Origin: JBBTCJ01 sp038043285
GTDB lineage: Bacteria > Planctomycetota > Phycisphaerae > UBA1845
Assembly (NCBI GenBank): GCA_038043285.1
Contig: JBBTCJ010000039.1
Coordinates: forward strand, 1-23,011
Reading direction: 5' to 3'
DNA: 23,011 nt
The notes under the pieces are model-generated. The model saw only the letters and a list, made by a program, of their open reading frames with translations. It made no database searches and had not been told where the DNA came from. The translations under genes and the position numbers were made by a program. Shown here piece by piece: positions 14,690 through 22,025 of the stretch (positions are counted from its first letter, which is position 1; the number at the start of each line of letters is the position of its first letter).

Positions 14690-16613
14690 CCATCCGATGA
14701 CGATCGGCCTGTCGTCGCTGACTCGTACTCGGCAAGCCGAGCCGTCGCCGCTGCGTTGCTCACCTACCGCGCCCCTGCACTACGGGATTGCCGCGACCGT
14801 CGCTTTGACCATCGCAACCGGGTTGTACCTTCCCGATCTGACCAGGCTCGTTCCGCCGGAAGGGAAGGCTTACGAACCGCTGCTGCGGCAAGGGTTGGAC
14901 ATTGCGGCCACGGCTTGGCTGGCGGTTGGAGTCCTTGCCGGGGTCGGTGCATTCCGCGCGTCCGTGGGTGCGTCCTGCGGCGCGTTGTCGGCCGGCCCTC
15001 GAATAGGTGAGCGATCGATCATGCGAGTCACTTGGCCGATCGTCGGCGGACTGGCGCTGACCGCGGGTCTGCTCCGTGCCATCAGCCTTCGGGAATCGTT
15101 CTGGTGGGACGAGTTGACGACTTTGCTTCGTTGCGTTCGTCGCGGCGTGCCCGTGATTCTGACATTCAGCGCTGATTGCAACAACCATGTGTTGAATTCG
15201 CTTTCCGCATGGGGAGCCATCCGCGTGCTGGGTGAGGGTGAATGGCAAGTGCGAGTCCCCGGGTTCCTGCTCGGAACGATCGTCGCCCCGGTCGCGTATG
15301 CCGCGACGGTACAGTTTTTCGGTCGGCCCGTCGCCCTGTGGGCCGGCATCATCACCGCGCTGCACTCGACGCTGATCGTTGCCTCGAGCGAGGCCCGGGG
15401 GTATTCCGGGGCGATCTTGTGCGCCTTCGTGTCGATGGCGTGCTTCGCACGCATGGTTGATTCCTCGGAGTGGATCGATCGTTCGCCGACGGGAGCGGCC
15501 GACTCATGCCGTCGGCAGGGCAAGGGAATCCGATGGTGCACGCTGACCTACGTTCTGGCCAACGTGGTCGGAAGTGGTTTTCTCGTGAATTTCCTGCTGG
15601 TTCCTGCTTCTCACCTGGCTACGGCGGCGATCCTCCGCCGACGCCCGTTCGACGGCGGAGGCCGCCCGGACGCGATCCTCGCGGCCATGATGGCGATGGC
15701 GCTGTCCGTAGCGATCTTCGGAGTTCAGATTCCGCAGGTGCTCGCCTACGCCGCCGGCGATCATGCGCTGCGCGAACATTTGACGTTGGGATCGCGTCTG
15801 TTGATCGAGACGGGTCAATACGTTACCGGCGTGGGCGGCGCGGGGCCGGCCGGGGTTTTGTTGTTCGTCGCGGCTGTCGGCTGGAGGAAGGGTCGAACAT
15901 CGCCGGCGAATCGCGTGGCCTATCTCGCGCCAGTCGCGCTGGCGGGGTTGTGGCTTCTGGTTCCCGGGCAGCGGTATTCCGCAAGGCTCTTCTACATGCT
16001 CATTCCGCCGTTCGTCCTCGGACTGGCATTGGCCCTCTCGCGCGGGTTGGGAACATCGAGTGCGAGGATCGCCGACGTGGGGAGGTCGCGCAGGTCGCAT
16101 GGCCGGTTAGAGAAAAACTCGTTCTTGGGCAGCGTCGCAGTTGATCCGCGGCGCTTCCGTGGCAGCGTCGCCCATGAAGGGCGATGCTACACGCCAGGCG
16201 AGAATGCTCAAGCCGCTTGGCTGCGAAGGTCGCTGACCGTGGTGACGATAGCGATCTGGCTTATGGGAGCTGTGCCGATCTATGCCGACCACGTCACGAT
16301 CGGCCATCCCGACCTGGCCGGCTTGTCGGCGCGACTGAGCGGTCAGAAAGTGGCATTGTTCGGGCGACAAGCGGACGTGAACACCTATTATTTTCCCGGC
16401 GCGGCGCTCATGTCGGGCACGCGCAGCGAGACCATTCGCATTCCCGATCAGGTGCGGTTCATCGTGGCGGGTACGTCAGAACGGGGCGACGTCGATCCGC
16501 GGCTGCTCGCGGCGGGCTTCCACCAGGTCGAGCACCTGGCTTCTTGGCGGTGCATGACCAGCTATCACGTCTACGCGCGAAACGATGATGCGCGGCAAGA
16601 TGAATACAGGTGA
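14682..16613 (+). CDS. polytopic membrane glycosyltransferase-like protein (GT39/ArnT-like)
   Basis: 643 residues from a GTG inside the end of the previous gene (GTGGCTGA overlap). Two N-terminal hydrophobic helices precede a PMT_2-like core: LRESFWWDELTTLL with Asp143-Glu144 as the expected catalytic acid pair, NNHVLNSLSAWGAIRVLGEGEWQVRVPGF, and SSEARGYSG. These are typical of GT39-like dolichyl/undecaprenyl-phosphate-sugar transferases. The core has about ten further helices and a soluble tail. Coupled with the preceding membrane protein it may glycosylate an envelope lipid or exported proteins. The C-terminus converges on pyrK with 36 nt between. Confidence 0.75.
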   Translation: MADHPMTIGLSSLTRTRQAEPSPLRCSPTAPLHYGIAATVALTIATGLYLPDLTRLVPPEGKAYEPLLRQGLDIAATAWLAVGVLAGVGAFRASVGASCGALSAGPRIGERSIMRVTWPIVGGLALTAGLLRAISLRESFWWDELTTLLRCVRRGVPVILTFSADCNNHVLNSLSAWGAIRVLGEGEWQVRVPGFLLGTIVAPVAYAATVQFFGRPVALWAGIITALHSTLIVASSEARGYSGAILCAFVSMACFARMVDSSEWIDRSPTGAADSCRRQGKGIRWCTLTYVLANVVGSGFLVNFLLVPASHLATAAILRRRPFDGGGRPDAILAAMMAMALSVAIFGVQIPQVLAYAAGDHALREHLTLGSRLLIETGQYVTGVGGAGPAGVLLFVAAVGWRKGRTSPANRVAYLAPVALAGLWLLVPGQRYSARLFYMLIPPFVLGLALALSRGLGTSSARIADVGRSRRSHGRLEKNSFLGSVAVDPRRFRGSVAHEGRCYTPGENAQAAWLRRSLTVVTIAIWLMGAVPIYADHVTIGHPDLAGLSARLSGQKVALFGRQADVNTYYFPGAALMSGTRSETIRIPDQVRFIVAGTSERGDVDPRLLAAGFHQVEHLASWRCMTSYHVYARNDDARQDEYR

Positions 16614-16649
16614 GAGTGCCGCGACCGCGCGTTGAAGCATCGGCCGCGG

Positions 16650-17582
16650 TCAGCGCGGAGGATTCCAAAGAATCGAGCTTGCGTCAAACACCGGTCCGTC
16701 GGTGCAGCAGAGCCGATAGCGCCAACCCTCGACATCGGCTTCGTCGCGGACGGGAACGACGCACGATTGGCACATTCCCGTTCCGCAAGCCATCGCCCGC
16801 TCCATGCAGGCGTAGGCGAGAAGGCCTCGCTTCGCGCAGAACTCGGCCACGAAATGCATCATTCGCTCCGGACCGCAGGTGTACACGACGACCTCCTGCG
16901 GATTATGCCGGGATGCTTCGGCATACGCGGTCAACGCCTGGCCGACGTGTCCGCGGAATCCGATGGAGCCGTCGTCCGTGCTGACGATTACCGCCGCGCC
17001 GTGAAGGCGGAACTCGGCGGCGGAAAGAACCGCGCGGCGGGCCGAGGGATCGAGGGGACAGCTCCCGTCGATTGTCAGCGCGAGCAGATCGCGGCGCTGG
17101 GCGCCGCAGAAGGCGATCGTTTCGCGTTGGGCAGCCCGAAGCGCTTCAGCCAGCCACAGCATCGGCGGCACTCCGACTCCGCCGGCGATCAACCAGGCGT
17201 GTAGGCGGTCGGGATGGATCGGGAAATGGTTTCCCTGCGGCCCAAGTACGCTGAGTACGTCACCCGGTGGCAACGTGGACATCCACCGCGTTCCCGCTCC
17301 GACGACGCGATAGATGACGTCGAGTTCGACGCCGCCGGCGGCGCGGCGCAGGCCCGCAATGCTGAACGCCCGGCGAAGGAGCGGTCCTTCCCGCATGGGG
17401 CGCTCCGCACACATCCCGTTGAGTACCGGGTTGACGGATTGGTGGCGCCCGATGTGGACGAATTGGCCTGGGCTGGACGGTCCGAACGCCGCGACGCGGA
17501 GTCTCAACCGGAAGTGCTCGGTGCAGATAGCGGCGTTTTGGACCACCGTTGCGGATTGAATCGCGCAACCTGCACCCAGCAT
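16650..17582 (-). CDS. pyrK: dihydroorotate dehydrogenase electron-transfer subunit
   Basis: 310 residues. FAD-binding RAFSIAG, NAD-binding IAGGVGVPPMLWLAEAL, CGPERMM, and a [2Fe-2S] cluster motif CGTGMCQSC plus a further Cys in RLCCTDGPVF. This domain order and C-x4-C-x2-C spacing are those of PyrK, which passes electrons from the PyrD active site to NAD in class 1B dihydroorotate dehydrogenase (pyrimidine synthesis, cytoplasm). PyrD is not adjacent. Start at 17582 fits the family N-terminus (SATVVQNAAICTEHFRL); ATG at 17639 is possible. The frame is open up to 17873, but a terminator and promoter lie inside it, so that extension is leader, not protein. No Shine-Dalgarno at either start. Confidence 0.85.
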   Translation of the reverse strand: MLGAGCAIQSATVVQNAAICTEHFRLRLRVAAFGPSSPGQFVHIGRHQSVNPVLNGMCAERPMREGPLLRRAFSIAGLRRAAGGVELDVIYRVVGAGTRWMSTLPPGDVLSVLGPQGNHFPIHPDRLHAWLIAGGVGVPPMLWLAEALRAAQRETIAFCGAQRRDLLALTIDGSCPLDPSARRAVLSAAEFRLHGAAVIVSTDDGSIGFRGHVGQALTAYAEASRHNPQEVVVYTCGPERMMHFVAEFCAKRGLLAYACMERAMACGTGMCQSCVVPVRDEADVEGWRYRLCCTDGPVFDASSILWNPPR

Positions 17583-17655
17583 GGCGGAATCGTGCAAGGA
17601 GTCCAAGGCCGAGCCGTTGGGAGGTACTGCGTCGCCCATGCCGTGGATGTGTACC

Positions 17656-17698
17656 AAAAAAACTTCCGGGATCGAAGCAGGGCTGCGACCCCGGAAGT
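17656..17698 (-). terminator. intrinsic terminator in the pyrK leader (attenuator or sRNA end)
   Basis: On the minus strand ACTTCCGGG (17698-17690 complement), a 19-nt loop containing a small GCAG/CTGC stem, CCCGGAAGT, followed by a run of seven T (last pair included). It lies 16 nt before the ATG at 17639 and 73 nt before 17582. Confidence 0.8.
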
Positions 17699-17784
17699 CC
17701 GCCACGGCTAAGAAAGCCGCATTCCCGGTTCGGTCGTCCCGGCACGAAGGCGACGACCTATCCAATATCGAGGTACCTGAAGGC
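17656..17784 (-). ncRNA. structured leader RNA or ~128-nt small RNA upstream of pyrK
   Basis: From the expected start (~17784) the transcript holds three hairpins. These are GGTCGTC/GACGACC (17758-17732, 13-nt loop), CGGCT-TTCTT-AGCCG (17719-17705) and the terminator (17698-17656). It matches no riboswitch class I can recall. It could be a cis attenuator for pyrK or an independent small RNA. Confidence 0.5.
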
Positions 17785-17790
17785 AGCCGC

Positions 17791-17819
17791 GTTGTATCCC
17801 GGTATGGGGAGACTGTCAA
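17791..17819 (-). promoter_or_regulatory. promoter of the pyrK leader
   Basis: On the minus strand TTGACA (17819-17814), 17-nt spacer, TACAAC (17796-17791). The -35 is perfect, the -10 4/6. Confidence 0.65.
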
Positions 17820-17824
17820 TCGGA

Positions 17825-17847
17825 ATCGCTGGGGCGGTACCAGCGAT
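17825..17847. promoter_or_regulatory. inverted repeat just upstream of the pyrK promoter
   Basis: ATCGCTGG, 7-nt spacer, CCAGCGAT: perfect 8-bp arms centred about 52 bp before the expected transcription start, immediately upstream of the -35. The position suits a regulator-binding site. The regulator is unknown. Confidence 0.45.
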
Positions 17848-18313
17848 AAGCGTCGTAACTCTTTATGGTGCAATAACTTAGGATTTGTTTGCTGGGATGG
17901 GCCTTACAAAAAAAGCGCCTTGTTACACAACTCGTTTGATTCGATCCAGGCAGCCAGCGGGCAGTGAAAATGTAAAAATAGTCTATCTGCGTTATTTCTG
18001 CCCAACGTAGGACCGCCGCGCCGGACCGCTTAACCAAACAAAAAGATCATAACGCATGTAACTACAATAGGTTCTGCGATTATCAGGTGCTTGGATCTAT
18101 GGCCCGACGGCGGATTTACCCATCCCGTCGAGCAAAACGGTTCTCCGTGGTGACGAGTTTGCGGCTGCGGACGTGCATCGCGAGATACGCGGGCGAACTC
18201 GGTAGACCAAGGGCGTGCTCTTGTCGACGCGCGGGCCAGCGGGGCGGAAGGGAGGCAGAACGCGCTGGTGTTCCGACCGATTTTGCTCTTCTGTGAATTT
18301 CTTGGGCGATCGA
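17848..18313. other. 466-bp intergenic region, no recognised gene
   Basis: 17870-18090 is clearly A/T-richer than the rest of the window and has no usable frame. It contains an inverted repeat GGGCAG (17959-17964)/CTGCCC (17998-18003) with AAAT/ATTT inside. 18087-18296 is open on the plus strand (69 residues, Arg-rich) with no ribosome site or domain. I see no tRNA or known RNA. Confidence 0.5.
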
Positions 18314-18787
18314 CTAGGCGGACAGATCGAGTCGACCGTCGCCGTCGGCTGACGGATTCGCCTCCTGACCCGCGGATGCTCCGATGTTGATCTGTGTTGT
18401 GTGATAGGCAACATAGGTCGAGGATGAGTACGCGACCTGGGGCGCGCTGGACTTCCCGCGGCCCAACGTGTCAAGGAGGCCGGCGGAAGACTGTTGCGCG
18501 GTGGTGGATTGCTGCAGCAGCGCGAGAAGGATCAAAAGGGCGATCATCATTTCGAGGGTTTTGTCGCCTTGCACACCGCCGCCGATGCTGCTGAGCATTT
18601 GCGATACCTGCATGTTGACGCTGCTGATGGCGAGTAATCCGGGCGTCTGAATGGCGCCCAGTGCGGAGGAGTCGGCGTTCGGCGCAAGGCCCGGGATGGT
18701 CGTCTGACCGTCCGGCTGGTTGACTCCTCCCGGACGGCGCAGACCCTGCCACCCTCCGGGCTGAAAGCCGTCGATTCTGCCGAGCAT
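18314..18787 (-). CDS. small protein of unknown function with one hydrophobic helix
   Basis: 157 residues, not recognised. Start at 18787 has GAGGAG about 5-8 nt upstream. The N-terminal 60 residues are Gly/Pro/Gln-rich (MLGRIDGFQPGGWQG). Then NMQVSQMLSSIGGGVQGDKT leads into a strongly hydrophobic helix (about residues 78-92, LEMMIALLILLALLQ). The C-terminal 60 residues are Gln/Ser/Thr-rich and end in GDGRLDLSA. No signal peptide. A helix of this length in a small Gln/Ser-rich protein could be membrane-inserted or self-assembling. No neighbour informs its role; the flanking gaps are both near 500 bp. Confidence 0.7.
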   Translation of the reverse strand: MLGRIDGFQPGGWQGLRRPGGVNQPDGQTTIPGLAPNADSSALGAIQTPGLLAISSVNMQVSQMLSSIGGGVQGDKTLEMMIALLILLALLQQSTTAQQSSAGLLDTLGRGKSSAPQVAYSSSTYVAYHTTQINIGASAGQEANPSADGDGRLDLSA

Positions 18788-19276
18788 ATGCTCTCCTCGT
18801 CCGCAGGTTGCCGAAAGGCAACGCACCAAGTCCGCAATGGAGAGTCTGGCACAATCCGGGCCGGGTGGCGGCGTAAACTCAAGGGGGTTGAAAACACCAT
18901 GTTTTCCGCTGGTTTTACGGCCGTGAGTGTTCAGGAGATCCCTTCCGACGTTGCGGGTGATGTTTGCTTTCGTCAACGCGGAGAGGCTTATCGGGCGTAC
19001 GATCATGATGAGCCTTCGGCGCGCTGCCGGCGGCGATCCGAAATCGAAGAGATGGAATCGGGCTGTTCGAACCAGGGGTCGGAGCCAGGTCGGCATGTGC
19101 GACGCGTTACGTTGACAGGTCGCGCGGGTGACCTACGATGATTCGACGGAACAATACTTACGGAACTCACCTGCTTGACGCGGTCCTTCGCGACGGCGAC
19201 GGCGGCGCGGCTTGGGAGCATTTCACGGCAGGGCGCGCCGGAGTGTGGGGCGCGCGAATTGGTTGCGGAAACGAGA
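18788..19276. other. 489-bp divergent intergenic region
   Basis: No convincing gene. It holds the ribosome site of the minus-strand gene, a GTTGCC-GAAA-GGCAAC hairpin (18807-18822) in that gene's leader, and the probable ispE promoter at 19112-19139. Open frames extending both flanking genes into this region lack domain support. Confidence 0.5.
19112..19139 (+). promoter_or_regulatory. probable promoter of the ispE-spoVG unit
   Basis: TTGACA (19112-19117), 16-nt spacer, TACGAT (19134-19139). Gives a leader of about 130 nt before the ATG at 19277. Confidence 0.55.
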
Positions 19277-20191
19277 ATGACCGACGACCGTCCCGCCTCA
19301 CTTCGCGCCGGTGTGATCTGCGCCCAGGCGCCCGCGAAAGTCAACTTGGTGCTCGACGTGCTCGGCCCGCGCGGGGACGGATTTCACGAGATCGGCTCGC
19401 TGGCGATGGGGGTTGGACTATACGACCGCATCTGTTGCCGGCCCATGGTCGGCGATGCTCCGATCGTAGAGTGCAGCGACCGGTCGTTGAACGGACCGGC
19501 GAATATAGCCTACCGAGCGGCAAGGAAACTGGCAGAGCGGTTGGGCGTGCCCGCCGGCGTGCGGATTGGCATTGAGAAACAGATCCCGGCGGCTGCAGGT
19601 TTGGGCGGAGGCAGCAGCGATGCGGCGGCGACCTTGCGCCTTTGCGAGCACGCGTGGAGAGCGAGGCCGGATCCAGACACGCTTATCGAGGTCGCCGCCG
19701 AGTGCGGGTCGGACGTTCCGTTGTTTTTCCACCTTCCGGTGGTCAGGGTAGGCGGCCGCGGGGAGCGGGTTCAATCGTCGGGGTTGCGCTGGCGCGGGTG
19801 GGCAGTGCTCGTCTGGCCTGGGATTCCCATTTCGACCGCCGACGTGTATCGTGCGTGGCAGCGAGAGGACCGACGCCCGGACACTGGCGATCGGATCGCC
19901 GCCGCGGAGGAATGCGCTACCGCCCGCGAGCTGACGTCCACGGTGCGCAACGGTCTGGAGGATGCATCGTTCCGCGTGTGCGCGGGGTTGGTCGACATGC
20001 GGGAGGGGCTGAGTTGCCTGGGATTCGGTCCGTTTCACGTGTCCGGGTCTGGTTCAATGATGTTTGCTCTTTTTGACGACCCCGACACAGCCTGGGCGGC
20101 GGTCCGCGGGGTGGAGCAGAGCTTCAAGGGCGTGCGTGTGTTCGTCGCCGCGGCGCCTGTGGGGCAGGGTCCGATCACGATCGAGGAATGA
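19277..20191 (+). CDS. ispE: 4-diphosphocytidyl-2-C-methyl-D-erythritol kinase
   Basis: 304 residues, the usual length. GHMP-kinase signatures in order: APAKVNLVLDVLGPRGDGFHEI (substrate side), PAAAGLGGGSSDAAATLRL (ATP-binding glycine loop), CGSDVPLFF, and VSGSGSMMFALF near the C-terminus. IspE phosphorylates CDP-methylerythritol in the MEP isoprenoid pathway, cytosol. Start at 19277 is chosen because the conserved domain begins about 15 residues later; an in-frame ATG at 19175 adds 34 residues without homology. A good promoter lies about 140 bp upstream. spoVG follows after 4 nt, an arrangement that recalls the ispE-...-spoVG neighbourhood of Firmicutes. Confidence 0.93.
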   Translation: MTDDRPASLRAGVICAQAPAKVNLVLDVLGPRGDGFHEIGSLAMGVGLYDRICCRPMVGDAPIVECSDRSLNGPANIAYRAARKLAERLGVPAGVRIGIEKQIPAAAGLGGGSSDAAATLRLCEHAWRARPDPDTLIEVAAECGSDVPLFFHLPVVRVGGRGERVQSSGLRWRGWAVLVWPGIPISTADVYRAWQREDRRPDTGDRIAAAEECATARELTSTVRNGLEDASFRVCAGLVDMREGLSCLGFGPFHVSGSGSMMFALFDDPDTAWAAVRGVEQSFKGVRVFVAAAPVGQGPITIEE

Positions 20192-20195
20192 AGGC

Positions 20196-21023
20196 ATGGA
20201 AATCACCGACGTGCGAGTGAAGCTTATCGAGGAGCCGAACGATCGCCTCAAGGCGGTGTGCAGCGTCACGTTCGATGGCGAGTTCGTCGTCCGGGACATT
20301 AAGGTCGTGGAGGGCGCAGGGCAGGGATTGTTCGTGGCGATGCCGTCGCGGAAGCTGTCGGCCCACTGCCCGCGGTGCAAGGCGAAGAACCATCTACGGG
20401 CGAAGTTTTGCAATGAGTGCGGTTCGAAGCTCCCTCCTCAACAGGCTCCGAGCGAGTCCAATGGACGGACCCGGCTCCACTGCGACATCGCCCATCCGCT
20501 GAATACGGCCTTCCGGGAGGGCATTCAGGCGAAGGTCATCGAGGCCTTTCGTGGTGAGTTGGAACTTGCCCAGAAGCCGGGGTACGAACCGCGAGATCTG
20601 GACGCGGAAGCTGAGCCAGAAGAGGCTGCGCCTTCGTCGTCCGGCGAGTTCGACGCCAACGACTACGATGCGCTGATTGCCGGTCTTCGCGGCGGTGGAC
20701 ATCGAGACGAGCCGTCCGAGCCGACCAGGCAACATGCCTCGCGCCGCGACGACGGCCGCCGTGCGGAGGCGTCGCGCGAACGGAAGGAACCTCAGCAGCC
20801 GTCGCAGCCCGGGCGTCGCGACGGTGGACAGGCGCGCGGACGTGGTCGGCGGCGCGCCGAGTCAAAGGGACAATCTCAATCTCAAGGGCGATCGGCATCG
20901 CAGGGTAGGCCGCAGGATAGGCCGGAAACTCGCCCGTCGCCCGCGCCCGTCAAAGCTCCTCCTCCTCCCCCGCCACCGATTGTGGAGGGGGATGAGACTC
21001 CGTTCGGGGCCGGACTTTTGTAA
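20196..21023 (+). CDS. spoVG: SpoVG-family protein with inserted zinc ribbon and basic tail
   Basis: 275 residues, about three times the usual SpoVG. MEITDVRVKLIEE ... DGEFVVRDIKVVEGAGQGLFVAMPSRK (1-53) and DIAHPLNTAFREGIQAKVIEAF (97-118) are the two halves of the SpoVG domain. Between them sits a zinc ribbon, Cys58-x2-Cys61 ... Cys72-x2-Cys75. From about 150 the chain is disordered, first acidic, then Arg/Gln/Ser-rich (RGRGRRR), then seven Pro in a row, ending FGAGLL. SpoVG binds nucleic acids and affects septation and gene control in Firmicutes. The ribbon and basic tail add probable nucleic-acid contacts. It starts 4 nt after the ispE stop (GAGGAATGAAGG upstream). Confidence 0.88.
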   Translation: MEITDVRVKLIEEPNDRLKAVCSVTFDGEFVVRDIKVVEGAGQGLFVAMPSRKLSAHCPRCKAKNHLRAKFCNECGSKLPPQQAPSESNGRTRLHCDIAHPLNTAFREGIQAKVIEAFRGELELAQKPGYEPRDLDAEAEPEEAAPSSSGEFDANDYDALIAGLRGGGHRDEPSEPTRQHASRRDDGRRAEASRERKEPQQPSQPGRRDGGQARGRGRRRAESKGQSQSQGRSASQGRPQDRPETRPSPAPVKAPPPPPPPIVEGDETPFGAGLL

Positions 21024-21185
21024 GCGCCACGCGAAGATGGTGAGGTATTCCGAAGCCCGCCTATCTGTCGCGTGTCGGGCGAATCTGGTGCTTGCGGCGC
21101 CTGGGCGATGGCCGAGGCCGCTACGCGTCGATCCAAGGGCTGTGTCGCTGTGGATTCACTTTGTTTCCGCCAGGCCAGTCGGCGG

Positions 21186-21191
21186 TATACT
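21186..21191 (+). promoter_or_regulatory. possible -10 box upstream of the MTHFS gene
   Basis: TATACT (5/6) with no clear -35. The expected start near 21198 coincides with an ACACGGC (21200-21206)/GCCGTGT (21275-21281) inverted repeat that could close a leader structure. Confidence 0.3.
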
Positions 21192-21253
21192 ATGGACGTA
21201 CACGGCTCCTGGGCGTTGGGCACGTGCGGGGGGTCTTGTGCTCTGCGGTGTCG

Positions 21254-21865
21254 ATGTTGGCATTGGTTGACGCTGCCGTGTCCGCGGATCCTACGATCGT
21301 GAAACCTGAGCTTCGGCAGCGACTTCGGACCGCGCTGGCAGGGATCGAATCGGACGACCTCGCGGGACGGTCGCTTCGTGCCGCCCATCATGTCTTTGAA
21401 CTTCCCGAATACATACGTGCGGAGTCGGTGATGGTCTTCTTGTCGCTGCCGCACGAAGTCGACACCACGCCGATCGTGTTGCGCTGCTGGCAGGACGGAA
21501 AGCGCGTGCTCGCCCCGAAGGTGAGCTGGAACCAACGTCGCATGTTGCCGGTGGAGATACGCTCCCTCACCGACGATTTGGCGGCCTCGAACATGGGAAT
21601 CCGCGAGCCGGTCGCCGGTCTTCCGTTTCCGGTCGATTCGATCGATTTGGTGATCGTTCCGGGCCTGGGGTTCGACGAATACGGCAACCGTTTGGGTCGG
21701 GGTCGCGGGTTCTACGATCGTTTCCTCGCTCACCCCGGCTTCCGCGGCGTCGCTTGCGGGTTGGGGTTGCAAACGCAAATGCTTCCGCGACTCCCGCACG
21801 GTCCTCTGGATCGTCGCGTCGATTTGGTGGTGACGGAGGAGAACGTGTACCGTTTCCGACCTTGA
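21254..21865 (+). CDS. 5-formyltetrahydrofolate cyclo-ligase
   Basis: 203 residues from the ATG at 21254. Signatures of the MTHFS/YgfA family are present: KPELRQRLRTAL at the start, SVMVFLSLPHEVDTTPIV, GKRVLAPKV, MGIREPV, DLVIVPGLGFDEYGNRLGRGRGFYDRFL (ATP/phosphate and substrate loops), and DLVVTEENVYRF at the end. The enzyme converts 5-formyl-THF to 5,10-methenyl-THF using ATP. The start is uncertain: ATG 21254, GTG 21278 and GTG 21299 are all possible, and the conserved domain begins at about 21299. No ribosome site decides. The upstream 230 bp after spoVG have no gene and include a possible promoter. Confidence 0.85.
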   Translation: MLALVDAAVSADPTIVKPELRQRLRTALAGIESDDLAGRSLRAAHHVFELPEYIRAESVMVFLSLPHEVDTTPIVLRCWQDGKRVLAPKVSWNQRRMLPVEIRSLTDDLAASNMGIREPVAGLPFPVDSIDLVIVPGLGFDEYGNRLGRGRGFYDRFLAHPGFRGVACGLGLQTQMLPRLPHGPLDRRVDLVVTEENVYRFRP

Positions 21866-22025
21866 CCGGCCTTCCGGAACACGCGCCGGGTACGGATTCC
21901 CAGGAATTGTCATGCGTGGAATGGGGCGCCGCGGGCGGCTTGTCCGCTCGTGCCGCCCTTGGCAGGCAAGCGGTCAGCGGCGCCCACCACGACCCCATCA
22001 TCGAAGAGAGATCGTGGGATCGGTA

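Noticed and set aside
17656..17784. Known riboswitch (c-di-GMP or other) in the pyrK leader
   Set aside because: Compared by eye with remembered consensus cores; no match. Left as an unclassified leader or sRNA.
17583..17873. N-terminal extension of PyrK by up to 97 residues
   Set aside because: The stretch contains a promoter, hairpins and a T7 terminator, and PyrK proteins begin near the 17582 Met. The open frame is likely chance in GC-rich DNA.
18087..18296. 69-residue plus-strand ORF
   Set aside because: Arg-rich, no ribosome site, no recognisable domain; probably chance.
21024..21253. 6S RNA gene upstream of the MTHFS gene, as in Proteobacteria
   Set aside because: I could not find a long rod with a central bubble. 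Only a short closing inverted repeat is visible.
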